This document shows positions 48,501-60,157 of a DNA stretch of 64,000 bases, piece after piece. How positions within the stretch are numbered: position 1 is the first letter of the stretch; each line of letters opens with the position of its first letter. The notes under the pieces are model-generated. The model saw nothing but the letters and a program-made list of their open reading frames with translations. It was not told the DNA's origin and made no database searches. Location of the stretch: assembly GCA_011037195.1 (NCBI GenBank), contig JAAEAF010000236.1, forward strand, positions 62,001 through 126,000. The letters are read 5' to 3'. This stretch comes from Triatoma infestans (lineage: Eukaryota; Arthropoda; Insecta; Hemiptera; Reduviidae). Both the position numbers and the translations under genes were made by a program.

Positions 48501-49539
48501 ATATGCCTAGACCATGGTGTGAGACTAATAGAAGACCTTGTGGACAAGGTCCTTTGGTTCCCGTAGGATAGCATTGTTCATCTCGTCCCCACCAAGCTTC
48601 ACCGGGACCACATTCTTCTACCTTGATACATGCACCCCATCGGCTACTATCTGCATGCCCACTAAAATGAGGGGGTATCATTATAAATAGAAATCATAAT
48701 AAGAGCAAGGAGATAATCTATTAATAGTGAAGATTTAATGTGTTCAATGTTATGTATTTAAGAAATGAAATTATTTCAGGTTAATGAAGTATATGATGAG
48801 TTACTCTTTATCCATGACCTCTTTAAAATGTTGCAATAATTTTAAAGTATTGTAATACATTATACCTAAATATTCATTAAGAAATATAAAAGATGTTACT
48901 AACTTAGTAACAGATTTTTCATAAGAAAATAATGTTTTTTTTATTTAATTTAAGGCGCGTCATCTATGGTCATTGATTTCTCAGTGCACTGCCGGCCTCC
49001 GGACAGTGTTCGCTCGTTGTAGACAACACTGTCCGTCACCGGACATTGAACTGTAGAGGCTTCCTAGGAAGAAAGAATCTAAGGGTACCACAGTTGGACT
49101 TGAGCCCGGGTCCTCCGCGTGGGAGTCCAGTACGCTAACCACTTAGCTATTCCCTTCCCTTAAGAAAATAATTATTATTATAAAATAAAATTAATTAATA
49201 TATAAACAAAAAATTACTTCTTTGATTCTCTTAGTACTGGCGCAAAATATTCACTATTGTTGCAAGGACCCTGTTCAAATAAACGATAGCAAATTGCATC
49301 TCTTGGACTCTGCGCTGTTCCTGGTGGGCATCGACATTGTGGTGGTGCGCCTGGTCCATTGCCCGGCACTAACTCCATGCTATTTGGACATGGCCCTTGT
49401 CTGAATAGGCGGTAACATTTTCCATCTTCTGGCCACAGAATCAATTCCCAACCACCAGGTTCTTGAGCACATGGATTCTGTCGCGGATCAGACCAGGTGG
49501 GTAGTTCTGCTGTAATTACCCTTTTAATGACCATACTTC
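45571..49539 (-). CDS. Cysteine-rich DUF4789-type repeat protein (5' exon not found)
   Basis: Minus-strand exons in order of transcription are 49539-49218, 48661-48315, 46557-46376, 46292-46102 and 45892-45571 (stop TGA 45573-45571). All introns are GT-AG and the phases agree, giving 453 visible residues. The protein carries eight copies of a ten-residue core, C-x6-G-P-C, for example CYRLFRQGPC, CYPTGTKGPC, CYPPFTRGPC and CQKLYTRGPC. One core is split across exons 2 and 3. Further cysteines and a W-E-D-G-x-C pattern lie between cores. This matches DUF4789 modules, an arthropod family of unknown function. The cysteine pattern suggests an extracellular, disulphide-bonded protein, which is inference. 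Exon 1 begins with an acceptor and two bases of a codon before ATG 49534. No signal peptide is visible, so a leader exon probably lies further right. The introns hold a SINE (48950-49165) and a long palindrome (47064-47611). Confidence 0.87.
47064..47611. repeat. Near-perfect palindrome of about 550 bp (Penelope-type ends)
   Basis: 47064-47325 is the inverted complement of 47350-47611 with few differences, mainly in the A/T run length. The centre holds two tandem copies of GTAATGTTACAGACT. Each arm carries CTGAAGAAGACAAACAAAG, a stem-loop and CGAAACGTC, a motif seen at Penelope-like element ends. It lies in intron 2 of the DUF4789 gene. Confidence 0.9.
48950..49165 (-). mobile_element. tRNA-derived SINE in an intron of the DUF4789 gene
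   Basis: The minus strand shows a pol III A box TAGCTAAGTGGT (49149-49138) and a B box-like GGCTCAAGTCCAA (49106-49094) with normal tRNA spacing. A body with AACACTGTCCGGAGGCCGGC follows. The same body occurs at 42527-42690, 42895-43015, 61845-61985 and 63930-64000. The tRNA-like head is not an intact tRNA. Confidence 0.8.
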
Positions 49540-49789
49540 CTAAAATATACCTTAAAAATGAAAAGATAAAAGTTTTACAGTATATGTAAGTTTCAGTATA
49601 TTTACTTAGTAAGTTAAATTGTAATTGGCAAAATATGAACTAAATTCAAGGTAATATATAATAGGTAATATATAAATATTTTAATCATTTTGCCAAACAG
49701 TTTATAAAAACAATATATTTCTTGCTTGAGGCAAAGTTGTTTGGAAAAATGTTCAGTAAGAATGTATGTGGAAGAAGTTAATGATTAAA

Positions 49790-51560
49790 AAATAATATGG
49801 AGCAAGAGTAATGTACTTTATACGAAAGGCGTCTGAAACACCTAAAGTAATGCCGCGAAAGAAGCTCTGGGAGAGATAGAAAGGAATAGCAGAAAGGAAG
49901 AATGGTGGAGTGAGAATTTAAATATCTTGATAAACTGGAAAAAAGGACATATCAAAAATAGTTAAGAACAAGAAAAGGTATTTAAGGACTGAATATTCTG
50001 GTTAAAATGTAGTCAAGGAAGAAGAAACGAACAGTAGGAAAGAACTTGGAAGAGGATCGACAGCTACTTGGGCAAGACTAAAGAGGCGTGGCGAGTGCTA
50101 AAGGGATTAAGGCAAAATACAGAGAAGAAATATATTGCTCAGAGACATTACTGCTAATAATTAGTGATAGGTAGATTATTATAAAAAGTTATATGCAGAG
50201 AACGGGCTGATTTCAAAGAGAAGAAAAAGGTACAAGAAGAGGGAGAAATTAGTTGTGCTGCAAGAAGAGGCCCTAAAAAGTGCCAAAAATAGAAAGTCAC
50301 TTGGCCAAGGCGGCATCTCAATAGAACTTTTAAAAGAACCTAGGATATCTTTCATCAATTTATAGAAAAGAAATAAAAGCCTTTATGAAAAAATAGGGGT
50401 ATATGTGTACAAAGTTCTGCTGAAAGAATATTAAAGAATGAATAGAAATGAATGATATGACCCCTGAGGAAAAATGCGGTTTTACATCTAGGAGATCTGT
50501 GTGGATAATAACTTCGTCATGAGGCACTTATAGAAAATGTAAAAACAGGAACAAAAAATTGCATTTGGGCTTACAGATTTGGAGAAGGTATGTGACCAAA
50601 TCTCCTGGGGAAGAATGTGGATGACACTACACGAATTAGGATAGAGAAAGATCTTATTCGAGCTATAGAAAGATATATGGAGGAAAGTATAGACTCAAGC
50701 AGGATAATCGCCTATCAGAACGTTTGAAGCCCACAAGAGACTGAAACTGAGATGTTGCTGTCCTCTTGTTTTTTAAAGTGATGAAAGGTTGGTTTCAGAA
50801 ATGTGGAAAAATGAATCTTCAAATTTAGATAAATATCTTTCTTCGATATTTTTGGCAGATGCCCAAGAGATGATAGACTAGGATAAGGGAGACCTGGAAT
50901 TATGATGAGGAAATTAGAGGACTACTAGACAATCTAGGGAATGAAGATAAACTATTAAAAGACGAAGTTTACGTGGTATCAAAAAAGGCAGAAGATTTGG
51001 AGGTGAATGGGAAAAAGTGTAAAAGAATGGATATCTCTGAGTAATTAGGTTCATATTTAAAAGGGAAAGGAGGAGGTGCTTAGAAGAAGTGTACAGGCTA
51101 GGAAAGTAGTAGGAATACTTCACCCCGTATTGTGCAATAAAAATATCTCTAGAAAGTACAAAAGAAGAATATTTTCCTCAATCATTGAAGGTATGGCGCA
51201 GAAAATTTGACCACCACTCAGAAAAGCCTTGCAAGATTAAGAGAAGTGGGAATGGATTACTGAAAAAGGTGTCTAAAGAAGGCAAGGTGGGATAGGATAA
51301 GGAATGACATTATCAAACAGGAAATGGAAGTGTCATAAACGATGGTAGAAAAAATTGAGAGAAGAAAGATCACATGGTATGGCCACCTTTGAAGGATGCC
51401 CTCTAGATGGCCAGAAATGGTTAGAAAGTGGATTCCGGGAAGAAACAGAAGAATGGACACATCATTAAGAAGGTGGGAAGGATGAGCTGATAGTTGTGAG
51501 ACGGGGATTAGCACGATCGGGACTTATAAAGGGACTTGACGAGAAAAGACAAGAAGAAAA
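49790..51560 (+). mobile_element. Non-LTR retrotransposon relic (reverse transcriptase region)
   Basis: Plus-strand pieces in several frames read as the end of an endonuclease-RT linker (EAWRVLKGLRQNTEKKY, about 50080), an RT start (ALKSAKNRKSLGQGGISIEL, about 50270), an RT core (GLTDLEKVCDQISWGRMW, about 50570), and the C-terminal ITWYGHL with RMPSRWPEM and RKWIPGRNRRMD (about 51370-51460). Many stops and frameshifts are present. The clade was not determined. Confidence 0.72.
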
Positions 51561-52865
51561 ACAACATATTTCTGAGTTAATTTTTATTTCGACAATTAAT
51601 TGTATGTGCAAAGTAAGTAGCCTTTAATCTAAACCAAAGTATCCCTCTTCCATTCTTTTGTAATTCTACTTACATCCGTTTCAATATATTGGAATTTGAT
51701 AAGTGAAAGCCTAACTATTAACTTTCCCTTGGAAAAAACATACAAATGTTATTGCCAATTAGTTTTTCTTGCCTGAAGTCTTACATTTAGTACAAATAGA
51801 ATCTTTTCACATTTCCTAAAATATATGGTTTTCCAAAGCACTCTTATCTTGTTTCTAAATGCCTTTCTATTCAGAAAGGAATTCTATTCAATTATTTGTC
51901 GTGTCTTCAACCATCCGATCATTCCATATTATCCACAATCTGACATTTTGAATTTGAATATACATTTTTTTTTCCTCAATGCTGAAGTTCTCCTCAACCA
52001 AATATTGGATATACATAGTATGTTAAATGCGTATGTTAAAATCTATTATTGTAGAACTGTAATTTTTCTGAATTGTAATTTTTCTGATCAAAAAATATCA
52101 TTGATTTTGAGAAAATTTTAACGATATCTATATGTTACGCAAATATATTACTTAACTTTGCTTAATAAATATTAAAAGAGCCTAAAATTAATATAAATTG
52201 ACAAACCGATATCAATAGGTAGTTCATTCAACAGAAAGAAACGATTAGAATGTAGTGAAAAATTCCAATGGTTATTTAATTAGTTTGTTATTAAATTAGA
52301 ATTGATGTAAACAGTCTGGTAAATGACCCTTTTCTAACACATGTTTCCTATAAAAAGTATTCACTAAATGTAGTACATACTTCCGGGAAAGTTTTCATCC
52401 GTTATATATAATACATATATATATATATAGCATGCGAGAAATAACAATTGAGTACCAATTAAAACAACATATATCTAATTAATTTTTAAAGTAAGCTTGA
52501 AAGTCTGTGAAAATCTATTGAATTATGTATTTTATTTTAAACAATGGGAATTAATTTTCACAATTCTAGCAAAGTTCTTGAACATTTCATTGATAATTTA
52601 CTACAATAAAAATCTGTTCTGGTACAGAAGATACAATTTTCTGTAAACAACGTTTCATTTGGAAATAATATTTCCAAGTTTTATGGGAAGAAATCGAATT
52701 AATCCTATGAACAAATGTATGTAATCCGAACTCGCATCTCATTGAATAATAATAAAAACTAATGTAAACCTAATTTGAGAATAACTTTAATCAATAGAGC
52801 TCAAAAAGAGTTCAAAAAACGCCGAATACTTGAAAAGGCGTCAGAATATTCTAGTTTCTACAAAT
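51560..52865. other. AT-rich stretch, nothing recognised
   Basis: The 98-codon plus frame at 51825-52121 is low-complexity and hydrophobic, without splice or domain support. Confidence 0.5.
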
Positions 52866-52867
52866 TA

Positions 52868-53300
52868 TACTTTCTCCTAGTTTCTCAAAAACGAAAAATC
52901 GCAGTTTCCTTAAATTTGCTATTCTGTCTAGGTACTACCACCGCACCTGACACGAAGGTTTTCCATCTACCGGAAGTGCGACTTTAATTAAGTTTTTATT
53001 TTATTTTTTTTCAGTTTTTCGTTAATTTCTTGGAAACGGCTCCAACAATTTTCTTTAAACTTCGCATATTAATACCTATCACTTTTATATAAAACATTTT
53101 CCCGGATTTTTTTTAGAGGATTCTAAGGGAACAGTAGCGTTTTGCTTCCCTCTAAAGTACCATTTCAGTATAATGTATTGTTTTACCGTGTATAATTTTA
53201 ATAATATATACATTACAAACATAGCTAGAATTCCGAATTTAATAAAAAGCGCTTAACCGGAAGTGACTTCACAGAAATGGTCTTTAAGCTTTTTGGAAAT
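52868..53300 (+). repeat. Family A repeat copy, head truncated
   Basis: TTTCTCAAAAACGAAAAATC, a CTACCGGAAGTGCGACTTTA box (52968-52987), CTTGGAAACGGCTCCAACAA, TCTAAAGTACCATTTCAGTA and a second ACCGGAAGTGACTT box (53256) follow family order. Confidence 0.65.
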
Positions 53301-53448
53301 ACGACTTACTACGATTTCTTTTCCAAATGATTTAATTTTAGATAGTTTTGCGGAATTTGTGGCATTTAATTTCATATGTTGTATGGAGTTAGTAAAACGC
53401 TTCGTAACCACAATGGCAGCGATAGTCATTTACAAGCCCCATGTGGTT

Positions 53449-53781
53449 TCATTTCCCATTTATCTGGCCATTTCCAGTAAAGAATCGTGCCACAGCATGT
53501 GGGAACTCTGAAGGGACCACTCTCCTACCACCAAAGGGCATCAGGCACAAACCAAAAACTAGTCCTTCCTTTATCAGAACTTGTCCAACGGGATTCCCAT
53601 TAAAGCTCGTAAGAACAATGTCGCGACTCTCCTCCCCACCAGGAATCGATTCAACCCTTAAACCCTGGAATGAAAAATATTTCTGGAAACAAGTAGCTAT
53701 CGATCGTATTACCGCCAAAACAATCGGGAGGCAATTTATAAAGACTTGGAGAGCTTCAGTTGATACAATACCGTTAACCAT
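53449..53781 (-). other. Unrecognised 110-codon open frame
   Basis: The minus strand is open for 110 codons from ATG 53781. The plus strand is also open over the same bases (53441-53788). The minus product has hydrophobic and glycine-rich stretches (SIPGGEESRDIVLTSFNG, VLIKEGLVFGLCLMPFGG) with a faint likeness to Tudor-domain segments. No splice context or neighbours support a host gene. It may be a retrocopy or part of an unknown transposon. Confidence 0.25.
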
Positions 53782-54219
53782 CTATTGAAGATATTCAAAC
53801 ATAACAAATAATTTCAATTTTTGAAGAAAAATTAGATGAATGGTCCCTAGACCACGGCTTTCCGCATTTTAATTTAAAAGAAATATCTTAATTTAAACAT
53901 GTTTGGTATTAGAAAAGGACATAACCTGATTATTCAAAATTCGCAAGAACATGGACATGATTTGTTTATTTCTTTTATGAATACCTATAATGAAAAGTTA
54001 GTTCGCTCGTGCATTTATATTTTTTGTGCTTCTTGAACAAAGCAAATAAGCCACCAGTAATCAATTACCATTATTAATTTTCTTTTGTTTGGTTATCTAT
54101 TTATTTAACTAATTTGATTATTTATTAAATCTCCGTATATTTTGTAATTTTCCAATTAATGTCATAAATATATTTGGTTTTTATTGATGTAATAATATCA
54201 TGCCAAGTAGAGGTTGCCG

Positions 54220-54480
54220 TCTCCGTGAGCTAGAATGGTGTTTAGATTGGAAGGTAGGGGGAATTCTGCCTTTATGACGGCCCTCCACAATCGTTTCTTC
54301 CCCTTAATTTGCTTTTTACAGGCTAATATGAGATAGTTTACATCTGCTATCGTGTTGTTATCACATGTACAATGAGGGCTTTATATCGCTGCCGACCCTG
54401 CCCAGAAGACGAGGGGAATAATTATGGTTAAAATCTAAGTCTATAAATTGTGCTGTAGAATCCCCTACTTGTAGTATTGT
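54220..54480 (-). mobile_element. LINE ORF2 C-terminal relic (another family)
   Basis: The minus strand reads SPHCTCDNNTIADVNYLILA, CKKQIKGKKRLWRAVIKAEF and PLPSNLNTILAHGDGNL, a cysteine-containing tail typical of LINE ORF2 ends. A stop precedes it. Nothing of the RT is nearby. Confidence 0.5.
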
Positions 54481-55359
54481 ACCTAAAAAAAACAGCGTTT
54501 CTTTGGTATTGTTGATTGTAGCTACTGTACTTATATAATAGTAGAATAAATTTTAATTTATTAAAAAAAAATGTTCAAATAAAAAAAGAAAAGAAAAGAG
54601 AAATGTAAATTTGAAAGTTAAATCACTTCGCAGATAATGGCGGTGAACAAAAAGGAAATGATGGGCAGAAATCCACTACTGTTCAGTTGCATCCGGTTTT
54701 GTGAATAAAAACTCATTGATTAAATAGGTCGTACAATGACGCTCACTTATTCAGGTGTTAGTATTGCATGGGAGTACCGCTTCCTATTCAGCGATAGAGA
54801 TTTTTCTAGTATTTAATGTATAAAGAATTGTCTAATAATAATAAAGCTTTTTTCATCAATGTTACAATGCATTTGTGCAATAAGCAACGAATTTCTTTTT
54901 TTTTTACTTTTCAGGCAGGCATTATATTTCAAGAAGTTCCGGTTAAACTCTCTAGTAATAAATTATGAAATCAGCTTTCACTAAGTTACTAATTGTCTAA
55001 GTAAAGGTTGTATTATTTCCTTCTTAAAATTTCGTTACTTGTTTTTTTCTTTTCATTTAAACTTTATCGTTCATCTCTAATTGTTTAATTAATAACACCA
55101 AATAGTTTTCTTCAGGTTATAATTAAAGTAATTTTAAAAGTTACAACTATTCATGGTAAATTTATTTTGTACACACTGAAACTATTGTTAATAGTTATTG
55201 TAGGCACCTCATAAAATTAAAAAGGAAATTATTAATAGAAACTATTTCTAACATCTATTAAGAGAGAAAAGTGGCCAATATAAATAAACTTTTGAAAATT
55301 AACGACCTATAAAATAAAGATTATTTCAAGCATGGAAATACTGCTAAAGAAATTTGGGG

Positions 55360-55560
55360 GCGAGTTTTGCTGTAGTGGTTATGAGCATGGACTTGTAACT
55401 GGGAGGTCCTCACTTGGTGTCCCGCTATATTTTTGAATGCTGAATTTTTTTTTCATTTAAAAAATGTTAATAATAAAGTATTTGCTTCTGCCCCTGTCCG
55501 TCCACGTCATATAATTTGGTAGTTGGACGTTAAGCCTGTCCAAAAAAATAAGCATTACTT
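55360..55560 (+). mobile_element. Second tRNA-derived SINE family
   Basis: A tRNA-like head carries an A box-like TGCTGTAGTGGTTATGAGC (55369-55387) and a B box-like GGTCCTCACTTGGTGTCCC. An AT-rich body follows, ending in TAGTTGGACGTTAAGCCTGT. It is unrelated to the SINE at 48950. Only one copy is seen in the window. Confidence 0.65.
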
Positions 55561-56244
55561 TATTTTACTATTAAAGAAATGCCAATCATATTTCCTTAAA
55601 CAGAAGCAGCACCAGTAAGGGACATAGAAATGATTTTCAGGAGGAGATTAACAGTTTTTCATAGTCGAAATAAACAAATATTTTGGAAATACAGTGTAAA
55701 TAATTGTTGTTCCGACAACAATCTTAATTCTAAACTTTATTTAGATGTGTAGAGGGAGTGGCAATAAATTTAAAACTACAGCTGCCTAAAAGTTCTATTG
55801 TTCCTTTTATGATCTGTGTTTTCATCTATTCTGTGCAGTCATCTGCAAAGTGTTAGTGATTGTGAAAGTATTGGCGAGCTAAAATTTGCCAATGGATAGA
55901 TTACCGACAAGTGAGTGCAAACAGCCATTATTTTTGCAGGACCTATGATTATTTGTGAGTGTTGAGGTGTTTGATGTAAGTGTTGTTCGTTTTGATTGGC
56001 TAAATATAATCCATAGGGATACCATGATCCCTGAAGAAATGATAGATTTAGTTCTCCCTTACGTAAGCCCGATTTTAGGAGGCAGGTATTTGGAAATCAA
56101 TGAACCTATTTGGGTTATATTCATCGTGAGCTCGAGGTTAAGAAAATATTGTTATCCTTTTTGTGTTTAAAACTCCAAAAATTTTTGGAGTAATATCTCC
56201 ACTGAATTGCGAAACAACATTAGGATTAAAAAAAAGAAGGGTGA

Positions 56245-57005
56245 AATAATCACACGACTTTCTCTTATTATTATTATTATTATTATTATTATTCGTCTAT
56301 AGGGAGGAAGCAACTTTACGTTATTTCAAAGCCAACTGGGCCCATGTAGCTACCCCAAAGAAAAACAACAACGAATCGGGTCCGTAGTCCGAACAAATCG
56401 ACCACAGCCTTAAAGGGAAATACCTAAGCTCTGCCACAGATATCCTGTTCCAATCAAAAGTCTTGAAACTTATTACCTCACAACCAAGCAATCTGTCATA
56501 AAGATGGATGGGCGTTTCTTCCTCTGTCTCATAAACTCTAGAAAAGAGGTATTATCTCAGTATAATACATATTTCAGTTTTAATTGTCAAATTGTCTACC
56601 AACATGGACTGTTTACATCACATGTAATTGTCCTTAATACAATATAGACGGCAGCTCGCAAATCTACCGTGAAACATGATAAAATGACAGAGAAGAAACC
56701 CTGACGTCACAGCTCCCCCCCCCCGATATCCATAAAATCAATTTTCCAGGAAAAATTGTTCAAATAAAAGTGATAAGCCTATATGTTGCGTGTGTAGTAA
56801 TTAAAGTTAAAGTTTAAAGAAAATGGTGAGGACAATTTTCGAGAAAATTTGCTAATAACTCTTCTTTAAGCACACAATATACAAACTATTAAGAAAAAAA
56901 AAATAGTTCATCCTTAGCGAACTAAAAATATGAATTTCCAAAGAAAATTCCATATCGAAAAGCTGACACGATCAGGATTTTCTTACAGCACAAAGTATAA
57001 ATTTT
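56245..57005 (-). repeat. Family A repeat copy interrupted by a LINE end
   Basis: The tail GTGAAATAATCACACGACTT (plus strand, about 56242-56262) is followed by the LINE 3' end at 56274-56560. Then comes the family A middle (CCAGGAAAAATTGTTCAAAT) and a degenerate head with GACACGATCAGG near 56968. Confidence 0.6.
56274..56560 (-). mobile_element. 5'-truncated I-type LINE 3' end inside a family A copy
   Basis: A (TTA)n run is followed by the same 3' block as 21780-22055, including AAAGGGAAATA, a TCCTGTTCC-type stretch and GATGGATGGGCGTTTCTTCC. It interrupts a minus-strand family A copy whose tail is at about 56245-56272 and whose head lies near 57000. Confidence 0.75.
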
Positions 57006-57036
57006 TCCATTTTATAATTCTATAAAAAAAAAATCT

Positions 57037-57835
57037 GGTGTGCAACACTCACAAAACTTTCTCTTACTCCAATTCTGAAAATTATAATTGAAAAATTTTA
57101 TAGGTAGTGTATAATCAACTATGGTAGCACTTTAGAGAAAACATAACCCCACCCTTCCCCCAAAAGTCCCCTTAAATGAATTTTCCCAGAGAAATGTTCC
57201 AAATAAAAAGTTGTAGATTTTTGTATGTGTAGTTTACATTGAAAGTTTCAAGAAAATCGTCGGAGCCATTTTTGACAAAATCGCGAAAAATTGAAAAAAT
57301 TATTTAGTAAAGTGGTAAAGTAAACGCACTTCCGGTCATCCGATTTATTTCAAACTCGGAATTTCAACCACATATTCAATTCTAATTAACATTATTTAGA
57401 TGACAGAATTGTCTAATAAACTAAAATAGCACTTTAGATGAAAACCTAACCCCACTCCTCCCCCAAAAGTGCCCTTAAATGAATTTTCCTGGAGAAATGT
57501 TTTAAATAGAAGTTGTAGCTCTTCGTATGTGTAGTTGATGTATCAGATTTGAAGAAAATTGTCGGAGCCAAGTGGTACTTCCGGTTGAGGAATTTTGACA
57601 GATAACGTACTGTTAGATCCCATGGTTATAGCTATCAAGGTTCAACTTTCTACGGTTTTTCGTTTTTGAGCTTTCTGTTCACATATATAATACACACACA
57701 CAAAAACCCACACACACACAGTCCATTTACAAAAAAAACACTTTTTGGACTCAGGGGACCTCAAAACGACAACTCGATACGGAAAATTTGTCACGATTAC
57801 AATACTTCCTCTTACTAGGACCAAGAGAAAGTCAA
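57037..57835 (-). repeat. Family A repeat copy, long form with internal duplication
   Basis: The tail AACACTCACAAAACTTTCTC (57045) and the head hairpin (57800-57833, TACTTCCTCTTACTAGGACC) are both present. The block with CCCTTAAATGAATTTTCC occurs twice (57170 and 57472). The microsatellite is a CA run at 57694-57720. ACTTCCGG boxes are at about 57331 and 57577. Confidence 0.75.
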
Positions 57836-58989
57836 AACCGGATAGTTAAGAGTTTAGCTCAGACCATGAACTACTTGGGAAGAGGTAATAAGAGAGGACT
57901 TTCGGAAAATAAACTTAGAGTGTAACAGGGAAGCAAAACTAACGCAAGAGAGGGAAAATTGGAGGGAACTCGACACTAAAAATGGTAGATGAGATTAAGA
58001 GGTAAGAGTTTAGCTTTAAAAATGATATTTACTTGAATATGAAACCGATTAAAATATGATACAATTAATTGATTATTAAGGCGAAGCTAAAATTTTTTGT
58101 TATCGGAGTTCATTTGAAAGTAAAGGGTATTACAAATAATAAAAATACATTTTTCTCATTATATTGATAATGGTAAAATGGAAGAAAAGTAATTTGTAGA
58201 AAAAATGGAACGCAATGTAAGGAAAAATATTTGTGGAGGCTGATAATTTAGAATTTTGTCCCCAAATGTTATTTTTCCCCCAAAAATGTATCTCGAGTAG
58301 TGGTTGTATCTCAAGTAGTGAGTATGTTAAATGTAATAACACTTTTATACATGTTTAAATGCTCCATAAATTAGCTATTAATGTTAAAACAATGCAAAAT
58401 AAATCGGATATACTTTTTAGAAAAATATAGCAAATATTTACAGAGATATACTTACAGATATAATAATGACATGACTGTATGATGATAACACACACACAAA
58501 CTGTAATCAGACTGGACTGATTGACAAACTGAGACTAACAGATAGTGCTGTTTTGTAATTGTACATATAGCACTCTCTCTCACACACGTTGGATTACAGT
58601 CGACTATATGGGTTGTAGTAGACTGTTTAGATACTGGCTGTTAAAAACTGTATATAAGCCCCACTTCAAACAAAACTTTTTAGATACATCCACTTTCTTT
58701 CCATGTCAAGGGCACTCTCACTACTTCATCCATCTGTCTACCATTACCATCCAACACTGACTTAGTTCTCCTCAGACCGTTTTGTTTTTTTCTTCTTTAT
58801 AGTCGCCATATGTACTAAAAATAGAAGTAAACAGTGGTTATATAAAAATTTCCGGTTTCAGTATAAACAATATTAATGAATCAAATCTATTGATGTTTAT
58901 TTTACAGTTATAGTAGGTAGGTATTAAGTTTCCTGTTAAACTTAAGAATAATTAGTAACTCTTGAATTACAAAATGAAATCTATTTCTA

Positions 58990-59480
58990 TTGAACAAAAC
59001 TGCAAATAATTGTTCCTAGTGAACCTTAAGACTATGGACTTTTGTACGAGACTGAGTTCTTGTTCCGGGATTTCGGCATCCCCGTGGGTATCTTAATAAC
59101 AACCTACACTGACGCTTCCTTCTTGGCACGTTTTGCTTACTGAATTTCCATCTAAAACTGCGTCTGACTATCAAGAGAAGGCTGGAAATGGGCTATTATC
59201 TCTGATCAATTCGCTGAATACCCTAATTATGTAACGGAGTGCCTTAAACATTAGAATGGAACTTCTCTATTTAAATTACAGGCACTGGGTGAAAAATGTC
59301 CTGCTTAATTCATTAAGAGCTCTTCTCTTAGGATGTTCTTGAGGATTTACACCATTTTGTTGGAGAATGTCCCCTTGAGATTGAGTTTGCGTTTTCCATA
59401 TACTTCTCTAGGGTAGAAATATTACACTGCGACAATTAATTATCGTGTTTACTGCTGATTTCCTACTCTCGTCATGCCTG
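58990..59480 (+). mobile_element. Possible LINE ORF2 end, very degraded
   Basis: One plus-strand frame gives EDLHHFVGECPLEIE near 59340, like the cysteine region after RNase H in LINE ORF2. The surrounding sequence is higher in GC than its neighbourhood but has no other readable domain. This is a weak call. Confidence 0.3.
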
Positions 59481-59550
59481 GTGAATCAGATTTGAATGCG
59501 GATCTCCCCTAAGACTCATCCTATTTTTGTACGTTAACCACATTTACTTA

Positions 59551-60157
59551 TTTACAAAATATGATAGTTGGAATTAAATGACAAAAAGTCCTAATATAAT
59601 ATATATAAAACACTTAATTATATAACATCGAGCTTTCGACCTAAAGCGGCCTCTACACGGTCAATAATATTGTCAATATCAGTATTGACAATATAACCAT
59701 CAATACTCGTGCTAACCAATCACAATACTTCATTACCTTACACGATCAATATTATTGAAGTAACGAAGTTTGTGATTGGTTAGCACGAGTATTGATGGTT
59801 ATATTGTCAATACTGATATTGACAATATTATTGACCGTGTAGAGGCCGCTTAAGAGCAAGGTAATTCTCAAGATGACACGGCTAGATTAAAACAACATAG
59901 CAGGTTACATTTTAATGATAGGTTACATTACATATTTTAGCAGTGTTGGAAAAACAAGCGGTGTCATTATTTCAATAAATTCGTATATATGGCATTAAGA
60001 TCAGCAATATCCGTTTTAAAATTGATAGATTATGAACTGATAGATTGATAGATTCGATACTGCAGACTGAAGCTCGATGCTGTGTAATAAAGTGTTTTAT
60101 ATATATTATTATATTAGGACTTTTTGTCATTTAATTCCAACTACCATATATTGTAAA
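59551..60157. repeat. Inverted-repeat element with a MITE inserted
   Basis: The outer arms 59551-59637 and 60069-60157 are inverted copies, sharing GGAATTAAATGACAAAAAGT and TAATATA-rich sequence. The part near 61558-61603 repeats the end of the right arm. The left half is interrupted by the palindromic insert 59645-59850. Confidence 0.8.
59645..59850. mobile_element. 206-bp MITE, probably PIF/Harbinger type
   Basis: The ends AGCGGCCTCTACACGGTCAA and the inverted complement are perfect, with arms of about 85 bases. TAA flanks both sides (59642-59644 and 59851-59853). A 3-bp TAA/TTA duplication is typical of PIF/Harbinger. The arms match almost base for base, so the copy is young. It has no coding capacity. 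Confidence 0.8.

Noticed and set aside
49094..49165. tRNA gene
   Set aside because: A and B boxes are present but the cloverleaf is poor, and the sequence continues into a repeated body. It is a SINE head.
55955..56170. 71-codon plus frame (MIPEEMIDLVLPYVSPILGG)
   Set aside because: It looks vaguely like a transposase leader, but it is too short and has no supporting neighbours or terminal repeats.
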